From Myxococcales bacterium (GTDB lineage: Bacteria; Myxococcota; Myxococcia; Myxococcales; Anaeromyxobacteraceae), in contig JAJYAW010000020.1 in the NCBI GenBank assembly GCA_021779335.1, forward strand, positions 1 to 16,498: DNA of 16,498 nucleotides, written 5' to 3'. The notes under the pieces were generated by a model. It searched no databases. It was not told the DNA's origin and was given only the letters and a program-made list of their open reading frames with translations. The position numbers and the translations under genes are program-made. This document shows, in pieces, positions 1 through 8,021 of the stretch (its first letter is position 1; the number at the start of each line of letters is the position of its first letter).

Positions 1-1
1 C

Positions 2-343
2 GCGCTGCAGGCCGACGTGGGGGCCGCCCGCATGCAGCTCGGCTCCATCTGCGACCCGAGCTTCGCCGCCACGCTGCGCCGCTTCGGGGAGATCCTCATG
101 CCCTCCACGCTGCCGCTGCAGGGCGCGCCCGCCGACTGGCGCATGCTGGCGGTGACCCTCACCAAAGCGGACGGCCGGCAGGTGACCTGCCCGGTGGCGG
201 CCGAGGGGACGGCCGGCGCGGCGGCCGTGGCGGCCGTCTACAGCCCGCCGCGCTTCGGCCGGCCGGCCCAGGTCACCTTCCAGAACGAGTGCACGCTGGC
301 GCTGGGCGACCGGATCGACCTGCACGTGGTGTGCGCCAACTGA
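2..343 (+). CDS. 3' end of a CDS, unrecognised secreted or surface-type protein (5' end outside window)
   Basis: The reading frame is open from the left edge and stops at TGA 341-343, leaving about 113 C-terminal residues. No promoter or ribosome-binding site marks a start inside the window; the GTG at 17 is only an in-frame codon, so this is treated as the tail of a longer gene. The fragment has three cysteines (in SICDPSF, VTCPV and NECTL) plus one near the end (VVCAN), a pattern that suits a disulfide-bonded exported domain. The SICDPSF...LRRFGEI stretch vaguely recalls C-termini of myxobacterial von Willebrand A-type proteins, but this is an impression and not an identification. Third codon positions are strongly GC, as in the neighbours, which supports real coding. 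It ends 117 bp before the thioredoxin-like lipoprotein gene on the same strand. Confidence 0.6.
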   Translation, partial: ALQADVGAARMQLGSICDPSFAATLRRFGEILMPSTLPLQGAPADWRMLAVTLTKADGRQVTCPVAAEGTAGAAAVAAVYSPPRFGRPAQVTFQNECTLALGDRIDLHVVCAN

Positions 344-460
344 CCGGCCCGGCGGGTGGGCGGCCGGCCCCGGCCGGCGGGGCGAACCCTCCCGGCGGGG
401 CGCGGCTCTGACCGGGGAACACCACCGCCCCCCCTCGTGCCGGGGCACCCCGGAGCCCTC

Positions 461-862
461 ATGATCCGCGCCTGGTCCGCCGCCCTCCTCGTCTCCACGC
501 TCGCCCTGGCCGCCTGCAGCCGCGCCGAGTCCGCCACCCCGGCGCCCGCCGTGGCCACCACCGCCACCCACGCCCGGGCCGCCGTCGGCACCAAGCCGCG
601 CCTGGTCTTCTTCATGAACCCCAACGGCCGGCCCTGCCAGATGCAGGACCAGATCCTGCGCGAGATGGGGCCCGCGCTCACCTCGGCGGCCGACGTCGTC
701 TACTACCGGACCACCGACCCGGCCGACCTGGCCCAGTTCGAGGCCTTCGGGATCCGCTCGCTGCCGCAGCTCGTGGTGACCGACCCGGCCGGCCGCGAGC
801 TGCGCCGCGCCACCCCGGGCATCCAGGGGGCGGCGCAGGTGCAGCAGCTCCTCGCCTTCTGA
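461..862 (+). CDS. Thioredoxin-fold lipoprotein with a single-cysteine active site
   Basis: This 133-residue protein starts at ATG 461, preceded by GGAG. Residues 1-19 form a lipoprotein signal (hydrophobic stretch, then LALAAC with Cys19), so the mature protein should be lipid-anchored on the periplasmic side. A low-complexity Ala/Thr/Pro linker follows to about residue 40. The rest is a short thioredoxin-like domain: beta strand RLVFF, active-site region NPNGRPC (residues 53-59), and the usual cis-Pro as SLPQL near 100-104. The first cysteine of the CXXC site is replaced by Gly56, leaving Cys59 as the only non-lipid cysteine. The next gene, a CcdA-type protein, begins 3 bp after the stop, so the two probably act together in moving reducing equivalents to the periplasm. 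The natural substrate cannot be told from sequence. Confidence 0.85.
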   Translation: MIRAWSAALLVSTLALAACSRAESATPAPAVATTATHARAAVGTKPRLVFFMNPNGRPCQMQDQILREMGPALTSAADVVYYRTTDPADLAQFEAFGIRSLPQLVVTDPAGRELRRATPGIQGAAQVQQLLAF

Positions 863-865
863 GCC

Positions 866-1513
866 ATGCCGTCCGGCCTCGGCGAGCTGGTCCTCTCCTT
901 CGGCGCCGGCCTGGCCAGCGTGGCCAGCCCCTGCGTGCTGCCGGTGGTGCCGCTCCTGGTGACCGGCACCGCCGAGGACCACCGGGCGCGGCCGGCGCTC
1001 GTGGTCACCGGGCTGGCGGCGAGCTTCGTGGCCATGGGCGTGCTCACCAGCCTCTTCGGCGGGGCGATCGGCCCGGCGCTGCCGCTGCTGGAGAAGGCGG
1101 TGGGCGTCATGGTGGTCGCCTTCGGCCTGCTCCTGCTCCTCGACGTCAACCTCTTCAAGCGGCTCTCCTGGCTGCAGCGCGTCGGCGCGCCGGCCGCCGG
1201 CCCCTGGTCCGGCCTGCTGCTCGGCCTCTCGCTCGGGCTGGTCTGGATCCCCTGCGTCGGCCCCATGCTCTCCAGCGTGCTCGCCACCGTGGCGGCCCGC
1301 GGGACGCTCCTCACCGGGGTGACGCTGCTGCTGGCCTACTCGCTCGGCTTCGCCGTGCCCATGCTGGCGGTGGGCTACGGCTCGCTGGCGCTGCGGCAGC
1401 GCATCCGGCTCATCTCGGCCCACCCGCTGGTGATCCGTTGGGGCTCCGGCCTGCTGCTGGTGGCCTTCGGCGTCGTCATCCTGACCCAGGGCATGCTCTT
1501 CGTGGGGCGCTAG
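866..1513 (+). CDS. ccdA: CcdA/DsbD-family transmembrane thiol-disulfide electron carrier
   Basis: This 215-residue, highly hydrophobic protein has about six membrane segments, the usual size and topology of CcdA. It carries the two family motifs that hold the redox cysteine pair: SPCVLPVVPLL (Cys23) in the first helix and WIPCVGPML (Cys130) in the fourth. These cysteines are known to shuttle electrons from cytoplasmic thioredoxin across the inner membrane to periplasmic thioredoxin-like partners, for cytochrome c maturation or disulfide reduction. It starts at ATG 866, only 3 bp after the stop of the thioredoxin-fold lipoprotein gene, so translation is probably coupled. Its stop is 21 bp from the stop of the convergent FAD oxidase gene. 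The family assignment is secure. The role in cytochrome c biogenesis rather than general periplasmic reduction is inferred. Confidence 0.9.
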   Translation: MPSGLGELVLSFGAGLASVASPCVLPVVPLLVTGTAEDHRARPALVVTGLAASFVAMGVLTSLFGGAIGPALPLLEKAVGVMVVAFGLLLLLDVNLFKRLSWLQRVGAPAAGPWSGLLLGLSLGLVWIPCVGPMLSSVLATVAARGTLLTGVTLLLAYSLGFAVPMLAVGYGSLALRQRIRLISAHPLVIRWGSGLLLVAFGVVILTQGMLFVGR

Positions 1514-1539
1514 CCGCGCCCCGGGCCGCGGGCGCTAGC
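1509..1539. terminator. Possible bidirectional hairpin spanning two convergent stop codons
   Basis: GCTAG at 1509-1513 pairs with CTAGC at 1535-1539, and CCGCG at 1514-1518 pairs with CGCGG at 1527-1531. The loop is 8 nt and a 3-nt bulge lies at 1532-1534. The element contains the TAG stops of both convergent genes (ccdA and the FAD oxidase). There is no T-run on either side, so it is a weak candidate based on position and symmetry only. Confidence 0.3.
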
Positions 1540-2911
1540 TCGAGAAGCCGATCCCCAGCTTCTCCAGCAGCCGCAGCAGGGCGCTCGGCGCCTGGCCCTG
1601 GTCCACCCGGCGCAGGTCGCGGGTCACCGCGTCCACCGCCCAGCCGCGGAGCGGCTCCGGCGGGTACGGGAAGGGCGGCTTGGTCACCAGCGAGAGCGAC
1701 AGCAGGTCGCTCGGGCGCTCCAGGACCAGGTGGGCCAGGATGCGGCCGGCCAGCCGGGTGCTGCCCAGCCCGTGGCCGGTGAAGCCGAGCCCGTACCAGG
1801 CGCGGGCCCCCAGGGCCCGGCCGAAGAAGGGCGTGAGCCGGGTGGTGGAGCAGATGGGGCCGCCCCAGGCGTAGGGCCACTCGAGGTCGGCCACCTGCGG
1901 GAAGGTGCGCCGCCAGCTGGCCCGCAGCGCGTCGGAGTGGCGCTGCGAGTGGTCGCAGGACTCGTCGACCCGGTTGCCGCGGTAGTAGGTCGCCTCGCTG
2001 GTCCCCCACAGCACGCGGCCGTCGGCGGTGGGCCGGTAGTAGTTGAAGAAGGTGCGGCCGTCGGTGATCCCCTGCCGGCCCCGCCAGCCGATGGCCTCCC
2101 ACTGCGCCGGCGTGAGCGGCTCGCTCACCATGATGTAGTCGTAGAGCGGGATGAAGCGGTGGCGCACCCGCGGCAGCAGGTGGTGGGTGTAGGCGCTGGT
2201 GGCGAGCACGGCGCGCCGGGCCCTCAGCGCGGTGCCGTTGGCGTCGAGCCGCACGCCGGCGCCGTCCTCCACGAGCCGGTCCACCCGGGTCCGCTCGTAG
2301 ACGCGCACGCCGAGCCTCTCGGCCTCGCGCCGCAGGCCGTCGGTGAAGCGGGCCGGGTCCATGATGCCGCCGCCCCTCACCTCCAGGCCGCCCAGGTAGA
2401 GCGGCGAGTGGACCTCCGCCTGCATCTCCTCGCGGGAGAGGAGCCGGTGGGAGTCGATGCCCAGGCTGCGCGCGATGTCGACGTTGCGCTGCGCCTCGAC
2501 GAGGTGCGCCTCGGTGAAGGAGGCCATGAAGCGGCCGGTCGGCTCGTAGTCGCAGCGAAGGTCGCGATCCCGGATGAAGTCCGTCAGCTCCCGCGCGTTC
2601 TGCTCCCCCAGGACCGCCAGCCGCGCCGCCTCGGCCCGGCCGAAGTGCTGGATGGCGAGCCCGTGGGTGTGGTCGATGGTCTCGGCCAGCATGCCGGCGT
2701 TGCGGCCGCTGGCGCCCCAGGCCGCCATGCCCTGCTCGACCACCGCCACGTCGCGGGCCGGATCGAGCTCCTTGAGGAAGAGGGCGGTCCAGAGGCCGGT
2801 CAGCCCGCCTCCCACCACCGCCACGTCGTGGTCGGCCGGGCCGGCCAGGGGGCGCGGCTCGTGCCTGGGGAGGTGGGCCAGCCAGTAGCAGGTCTCGTCG
2901 ATGGGACGCAC
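1535..2911 (-). CDS. puuB: FAD-dependent amine oxidoreductase, PuuB/PauB-like (gamma-glutamylpolyamine oxidase family)
   Basis: This 458-residue protein belongs to the DAO/DadA flavoprotein fold. The N-terminus has the dinucleotide-binding motif VVGGGLTG (residues 32-39), followed by GASGRN (66-71), which is characteristic of PuuB-type oxidases. Further PuuB-like blocks are FNYYRPTADGRVLWG, FPQVADLEWPYAWGG and GLGFTGHGLGSTRLAGR, the last being the C-terminal FAD-contacting segment. In E. coli, PuuB oxidises gamma-glutamylputrescine to the aldehyde with release of ammonia and H2O2. Here the substrate could be a glutamylated or a free polyamine, because no PuuA-like ligase is in the window. It starts at GTG 2911, 1 bp after the stop of the aldehyde dehydrogenase gene, with little Shine-Dalgarno sequence of its own, so it is probably read by translational coupling. 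It is the last gene of the catabolic operon. A different amine substrate of the DAO family remains possible. Confidence 0.82.
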   Translation of the reverse strand: MRPIDETCYWLAHLPRHEPRPLAGPADHDVAVVGGGLTGLWTALFLKELDPARDVAVVEQGMAAWGASGRNAGMLAETIDHTHGLAIQHFGRAEAARLAVLGEQNARELTDFIRDRDLRCDYEPTGRFMASFTEAHLVEAQRNVDIARSLGIDSHRLLSREEMQAEVHSPLYLGGLEVRGGGIMDPARFTDGLRREAERLGVRVYERTRVDRLVEDGAGVRLDANGTALRARRAVLATSAYTHHLLPRVRHRFIPLYDYIMVSEPLTPAQWEAIGWRGRQGITDGRTFFNYYRPTADGRVLWGTSEATYYRGNRVDESCDHSQRHSDALRASWRRTFPQVADLEWPYAWGGPICSTTRLTPFFGRALGARAWYGLGFTGHGLGSTRLAGRILAHLVLERPSDLLSLSLVTKPPFPYPPEPLRGWAVDAVTRDLRRVDQGQAPSALLRLLEKLGIGFSS

Positions 2912-2912
2912 G

Positions 2913-4382
2913 TCAGTACCAGCCGATCGGCGCTTCGCTGAGGTTGATGTGGACCTGCTTGATCTCGAGGTAGTCCTCCAGCCCCCAGGGGCCGAGCTCG
3001 CGGCCGTAGCCCGACTGCTTGTAGCCGCCCCAAGGCGCCTCGACGTAGGTGGGCTGCATGTGGTTGACCCAGACCACGCCGGCGCGCAGCGCCTTGACGG
3101 TGCGGATGGCCCGGTTGAGATCGCGGGTCCAGACCGCGGCGGCCAGGCCGTAGGGCGTGTCGTTGGCCAGGCGGACGGCGTCCCGCTCGTCCTCGAAGGG
3201 CATGACCACCGCCACCGGCCCGAAGATCTCCTCGCGGGCGATGCGGGCCGTGTTGGGCACGTCGGCGAAGATGGTCGGCTCCACCCAGAAGCCGCGCGCG
3301 AAGCCGGGGGCGCGCCGCCCGCCGGAGACCAGCCGCCCCTCCCGCTTGCCGAGCTCGACGTAGGCGAGCACGCGGTCGTACTGCTCCCGGCTCACGAGCG
3401 GCCCCATCCTGGTGGCCCGCTCCAGCGGCGGGCCCAGCTTGATGCGGGCGGCCCCGGCCACCAGCGCCTCCAGGAACCTGGGGTAGATGGAGCGCTGCAC
3501 CAGGATGCGGCTGCCGGCCGAGCAGACCTCGCCCTGGTTGAAGAAGATGCCGAAGAGCGCGCCGTCGACGGCGGCCTCGAAGTCGGCGTCCTCGAAGAAG
3601 ATGTTGGGCGACTTGCCGCCCAGCTCCAGGGTGATCCGCTTCAGCGTGTCGGCCCCCTGCCTGGCGATGAGCTTGCCCACCGCCTCCGAGCCGGTGAAGG
3701 CGAGCTTGTCGACGCCGGGGTGGCGCACCAGCGGCGCGCCGCAGGACTCGCCGAAGCCGGTGACCACGTTGACCACGCCGGGCGGGACGCCGCAGCCCTC
3801 CAGCCAGCCGCACAGCGTGAGCGCCGTGAGCGGCGTCTGCTCGGCCGGCTTGAGGACGCAGGTGCAGCCGGCCGCCAGGGCCGGGGCCAGCTTCCAGGCC
3901 GCCATGAGGAGCGGGTAGTTCCAGGGGATGATCTGGCCGGCCACCCCCACCGGCTCCTTGAGCGAGAGGCTGAGGGCGTCGTCCGGCACCGGGTTGGTGG
4001 AGCCGGAGACCTTGGTGGCCAGGCCGCCGTAGTACTCGAAGCAGGTGGCCACGTCGGTGACGTCGGCCTCGGCCTCGACGATGGGCTTCCCGTTGTTGCG
4101 GCTCTCCAGCTCGGCCAGCGCCGCGTGGTGGGCGCGCACCTGCTCGGCCAGCCGGAAGAGGACGCGACCGCGCGCCTGGGCGGTGCTGCGGGGCCAGGGC
4201 CCCTCGTCGAAGGCGCGGCGCGCCGCGGCCACGGCGCGCTCCACGTCGGCCGGGCCGGAGTCGGGGACGCGGGCCAGGACCTCCTCGGTGGAGGGGTCGT
4301 GGACCGGGAAGGTCGCGCCGGAGGCGGCCGGCACCCACTGGCCGTCGATGTACTGCTGGTACGTCCTGACGCCGTCGGCCAC
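2913..4382 (-). CDS. NAD(P)-dependent aldehyde dehydrogenase, aminoaldehyde/betaine-aldehyde type
   Basis: This 489-residue protein is a full-length ALDH-superfamily enzyme. Catalytic features are all present: Asn155 in PWNYP, Glu253 in LELGGKSPN, the nucleophile Cys287 in NQGEVCSAGSR, and REEIFGPV for cofactor binding. The C-terminal EAPWGGYKQSGYGRELG, followed by WGLEDYL and KQVHINL, resembles betaine-aldehyde dehydrogenases and the ALDH10 aminoaldehyde dehydrogenases. Those oxidise omega-aminoaldehydes (3-aminopropanal, 4-aminobutanal) to beta-alanine or GABA, which fits a position between an amine oxidase and an omega-aminotransferase. The start is GTG 4382, chosen because AGGAGG lies 5 bp upstream (complement of 4388-4393). 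It is 22 bp from the aminotransferase stop and 1 bp from the oxidase start. A PuuC/KauB-like role is inferred; true betaine aldehyde activity cannot be excluded. Confidence 0.85.
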   Translation of the reverse strand: MADGVRTYQQYIDGQWVPAASGATFPVHDPSTEEVLARVPDSGPADVERAVAAARRAFDEGPWPRSTAQARGRVLFRLAEQVRAHHAALAELESRNNGKPIVEAEADVTDVATCFEYYGGLATKVSGSTNPVPDDALSLSLKEPVGVAGQIIPWNYPLLMAAWKLAPALAAGCTCVLKPAEQTPLTALTLCGWLEGCGVPPGVVNVVTGFGESCGAPLVRHPGVDKLAFTGSEAVGKLIARQGADTLKRITLELGGKSPNIFFEDADFEAAVDGALFGIFFNQGEVCSAGSRILVQRSIYPRFLEALVAGAARIKLGPPLERATRMGPLVSREQYDRVLAYVELGKREGRLVSGGRRAPGFARGFWVEPTIFADVPNTARIAREEIFGPVAVVMPFEDERDAVRLANDTPYGLAAAVWTRDLNRAIRTVKALRAGVVWVNHMQPTYVEAPWGGYKQSGYGRELGPWGLEDYLEIKQVHINLSEAPIGWY

Positions 4383-4404
4383 GGGGGCCTCCTGGTCGGC
4401 CGCG

Positions 4405-5733
4405 CTAGCTCCGGACGGCCCGATCGGTCAGCGCCAGCCCCCGGTCGAGGATGGCGAAGGCCTCGCGGAGCTGGGGCTCGGTGATGGTGAGCGGCGGGTT
4501 GGTGTAGAAGGTGTTCCAGCGCACCATGGTGTAGAGCCCCTCCTGGCGCAGGAACCTCGCCAGCGCCGCCATCTCCTCGGAGGTGCCGTTGAAGGGCGCC
4601 ATGGGCTCCATGGTGCGGCGGTCGCGCACCAGCTCGACGATGCCGAAGAGCCCGATGGAGCGGACCGCGCCCACCGAGGGGTGGCGGGCCGCCAGGTCGG
4701 CCAGCAGCTCCTTCATGACGAGGCCGCTGGCCCGGGCCTTCTCGACGAGCCCGTCCTCCTCGTAGACCCGGATGGCCGCCAGCGCCGCGGCGCAGCCCAC
4801 CGGGTGGCTGTTGTAGGTCAGGCCGCCGTAGAAGACCTGGTCCTTGAAGTGGTCGGCGATGGCGCGGCGCATGCCCACCGCGCCGAGCGGCACGTAGGAC
4901 GAGGTGAGCCCCTTGGCCATGGTGATGAGGTCGGGCACCACGCCCCAGTGGTTCACCGCGAACCACTCCCCGGTCCGGCCGAAGCCGGCCATCACCTCGT
5001 CGGCGATCATGAGGATGCCGTGGCGGGTGCAGAGCTCGCGGACGCCCTGCAGGTAGCCGTCGGGCGGGACGAGGATGCCGTTGGTGCCGGTCACCGTCTC
5101 CAGGATGAAGGCGGCGATGGTGTGCGGCCCCTCCAGCTGGATGATCTCCTCGAGGTGCGCCAGGGCGCTGCCGGTCTCCTCCCAGCCGCGCTGCAGGCCG
5201 TGGTACGGGTCGGTGACGCGGACCACGCCGGGCATGCCAGGCTCGGTGATCCAGCGGCGCGGGTCGCCGGTGAGCGCGATGGCCCCGGCGGTGGCGCCGT
5301 GGTAGGAGCGGTAGCGCGCCATGATCTTGTGACGGCCGGTGAACTGCCTGGCCAGCTTGACGGCGTTCTCGTTGGCCTCCGCGCCGCCGTTGGTGAAGAA
5401 GAAGACGTCGATGTCGCCGGGGCAGAGCTCGGCGAGCTTGGCACCCAGGCGCGCCCTGGGCTCGGTGGCCATGAAGGGGTTGGCGAAGTCGAGCGTCTCG
5501 AGCTGCTCGGTGATGGCGCGGATGATGCGCCGGTCGCCGTGGCCGGCGTTCACCGACATGAGCTGGCTGTTGAAGTCGATGAAGCGCTTCCCCTCCGGCG
5601 TCCAGAAGTGGATCCCCTCGGCGCGCGCCACCGGGATGGGGTCGACCCTGGCCTGGGCGGACCACTCGTAGAGGGTGTGCTTCCGGGTCAGGGCGACGAT
5701 CTCGTCGCCGGTCATGGCGGGCTGGGCGGTCAT
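4405..5733 (-). CDS. Class III PLP aminotransferase (omega-amino acid/polyamine : pyruvate type)
   Basis: This 442-residue fold-type I aminotransferase has TNGGAEANENAVKLAR (residues 114-129) for cofactor phosphate binding, YRSYHGATAG, the PLP-ring Asp245 in MIADEVMAGFGRTG, and the Schiff-base Lys274 in TMAKGLTSS. The N-terminal region (LTRKHTLYEWSAQ, DFNSQLMSVNAGH) resembles taurine-pyruvate and beta-alanine-pyruvate aminotransferases more than acetylornithine or GABA-glutamate enzymes. The neighbouring mmsA points to beta-alanine to malonic semialdehyde, as in the Pseudomonas bau genes. GABA, putrescine or taurine are other candidates. Start ATG 5733 is preceded by GCGAGG and lies 17 bp after the mmsA stop; an in-frame ATG at 5715 is less likely. 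A longer reading frame upstream overlaps mmsA and has no coding signal of its own. The family is certain, the substrate inferred. Confidence 0.88.
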   Translation of the reverse strand: MTAQPAMTGDEIVALTRKHTLYEWSAQARVDPIPVARAEGIHFWTPEGKRFIDFNSQLMSVNAGHGDRRIIRAITEQLETLDFANPFMATEPRARLGAKLAELCPGDIDVFFFTNGGAEANENAVKLARQFTGRHKIMARYRSYHGATAGAIALTGDPRRWITEPGMPGVVRVTDPYHGLQRGWEETGSALAHLEEIIQLEGPHTIAAFILETVTGTNGILVPPDGYLQGVRELCTRHGILMIADEVMAGFGRTGEWFAVNHWGVVPDLITMAKGLTSSYVPLGAVGMRRAIADHFKDQVFYGGLTYNSHPVGCAAALAAIRVYEEDGLVEKARASGLVMKELLADLAARHPSVGAVRSIGLFGIVELVRDRRTMEPMAPFNGTSEEMAALARFLRQEGLYTMVRWNTFYTNPPLTITEPQLREAFAILDRGLALTDRAVRS

Positions 5734-5750
5734 GGTGAAGGCCTCGCGGG

Positions 5751-7244
<1,494 letters not shown>

Positions 7245-7361
7245 GGTGGTCCCTGCGCCTTCCTCGGGGTGGGGTTCCGACTCGCCAACCGTAGCGGCGT
7301 TTAGTATATTAAGCAAGCACGGTGAATACTAGACACCGCACCCGCCCCCGAGAGGAGCGCC
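7245..7361. promoter_or_regulatory. Divergent promoter/operator region between mmsA operon and regulator gene
   Basis: This gap of 117 bp includes the most AT-rich stretch in the locus (about 7299-7334). GTTTAGTAT at 7299-7307 and ATACTAGAC at 7326-7334 form an inverted repeat matching at 8 of 9 positions, centres 27 bp apart. The left arm also sits in an imperfect palindrome, TTAGTATATTAA (7301-7312, 10 of 12). Possible -10 boxes are TATACT on the minus strand (complement of 7303-7308) and AATACT on the plus strand (7325-7330), each with a poor -35. PuuR-type repressors are known to bind AT-rich asymmetric sites, so this is the natural binding place for the divergently encoded regulator. The promoter positions are inference. 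Confidence 0.5.
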
Positions 7362-7943
7362 ATGAAGCCGAGGAAGCCCCGACCCGCCGCCCCGCCCCGC
7401 TTCGACATCGGGGAGCGGCTCCGCGACCTGCGGGAGCGGCTCGGCCTGTCGCAGCGCGCCCTGGCGACGCGCGCCGGCGTCACCAACGGCATGATCTCGC
7501 TCATCGAGAAGAACCGGAGCAGCCCCTCGGTGGCCACGCTGAAGAAGATCCTGGACGGCTTCCCCATGTCGCTGGCCGAGTTCTTCTCGGTCGGCCAGCC
7601 GGAGCCGCCGCGCATCTTCTTCTCCGCCGACGAGCTGGTGGAGATCGGCGGCGGCGCCATCTCCTACCGGCAGGTGGGCGCCAACCTGCAGGGCAAGGCG
7701 CTCCAGCTCCTCCACGAGCGGCTCCAGCCCGGCGCCGACAGCGGCGCGGCCATGCTGCGCCACGACGCCGAGGAGGGCGGCATCGTGGTGCGCGGCGAGC
7801 TCGAGCTCACGGTGGGGCTGGAGACGCGCCGGCTCCGGGCCGGCGACGCCTACGCCTTCTCCAGCCGCATCCCGCACCGCTTCCGCAACCTGGGGCGCGA
7901 GGTCTGCGAGATCGTGAGCGCCTGCACGCCGCCCTCGTTCTAG
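7362..7943 (+). CDS. puuR: XRE-cupin transcriptional regulator, PuuR/PauR-like
   Basis: This 193-residue protein has an N-terminal XRE helix-turn-helix (about residues 15-75) and a C-terminal cupin_2 sensor domain (about 115-185). The DNA-binding part (LSQRALATRAGVTNGMISLI, then SPSVATLKKIL and MSLAEFF) follows the E. coli PuuR layout closely, and so does the C-terminal end EIVSACTPPSF (PuuR ends IISAHTPTTF). PuuR and PauR repress polyamine catabolic genes and are released by polyamines; by analogy this protein should control the divergent mmsA operon and perhaps the potF operon. Start ATG 7362 has GAGAGGAG just upstream. The gene converges with the porin gene, separated by a strong hairpin. 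The family is clear; the putrescine or polyamine ligand is inferred from homology and context. Confidence 0.87.
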   Translation: MKPRKPRPAAPPRFDIGERLRDLRERLGLSQRALATRAGVTNGMISLIEKNRSSPSVATLKKILDGFPMSLAEFFSVGQPEPPRIFFSADELVEIGGGAISYRQVGANLQGKALQLLHERLQPGADSGAAMLRHDAEEGGIVVRGELELTVGLETRRLRAGDAYAFSSRIPHRFRNLGREVCEIVSACTPPSF

Positions 7944-7967
7944 ACCCCGCCCGGCCCACCCGAAGGA

Positions 7968-7998
7968 GAGGGCCCCCGGCCGCGCGCCGGGGGCCCTC
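7968..7998. terminator. Bidirectional hairpin terminator between regulator and porin genes
   Basis: A perfect 13-bp stem pairs 7968-7980 (GAGGGCCCCCGGC) with 7986-7998 around a 5-nt CGCGC loop. It lies 24 bp after the regulator stop and 23 bp from the stop of the convergent porin gene, so it can serve both transcripts. No U-tract follows on either strand, which is common in very high-GC genomes; termination efficiency cannot be judged. Confidence 0.75.
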
Positions 7999-8021
7999 GG
8001 GTGCTGCAGGTCGAGGCGGGC

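Noticed and set aside
344..460. GC-only inverted repeats such as CCGGCC-CC-GGCCGG near 361-377
   Set aside because: Short GGCC/CCGG symmetry is expected by chance at this base composition, and no tail or partner supports a terminator.
2901..4484. Long plus-strand open frame opposite the aldehyde dehydrogenase gene
   Set aside because: It is a mirror frame of a clear ALDH with all catalytic motifs. The translation is Gly/Ala/Arg/His-rich low complexity with no domain. The same applies to plus-strand frames at 4045-5835, 5838-7304, 8001-9572 and 13901-16192.
7245..7316. N-terminal extension of mmsA starting at TTG 7316
   Set aside because: It would place coding sequence across the AT-rich operator and promoter. 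The extra residues do not resemble MmsA, and ATG 7244 has its own ribosome-binding site.
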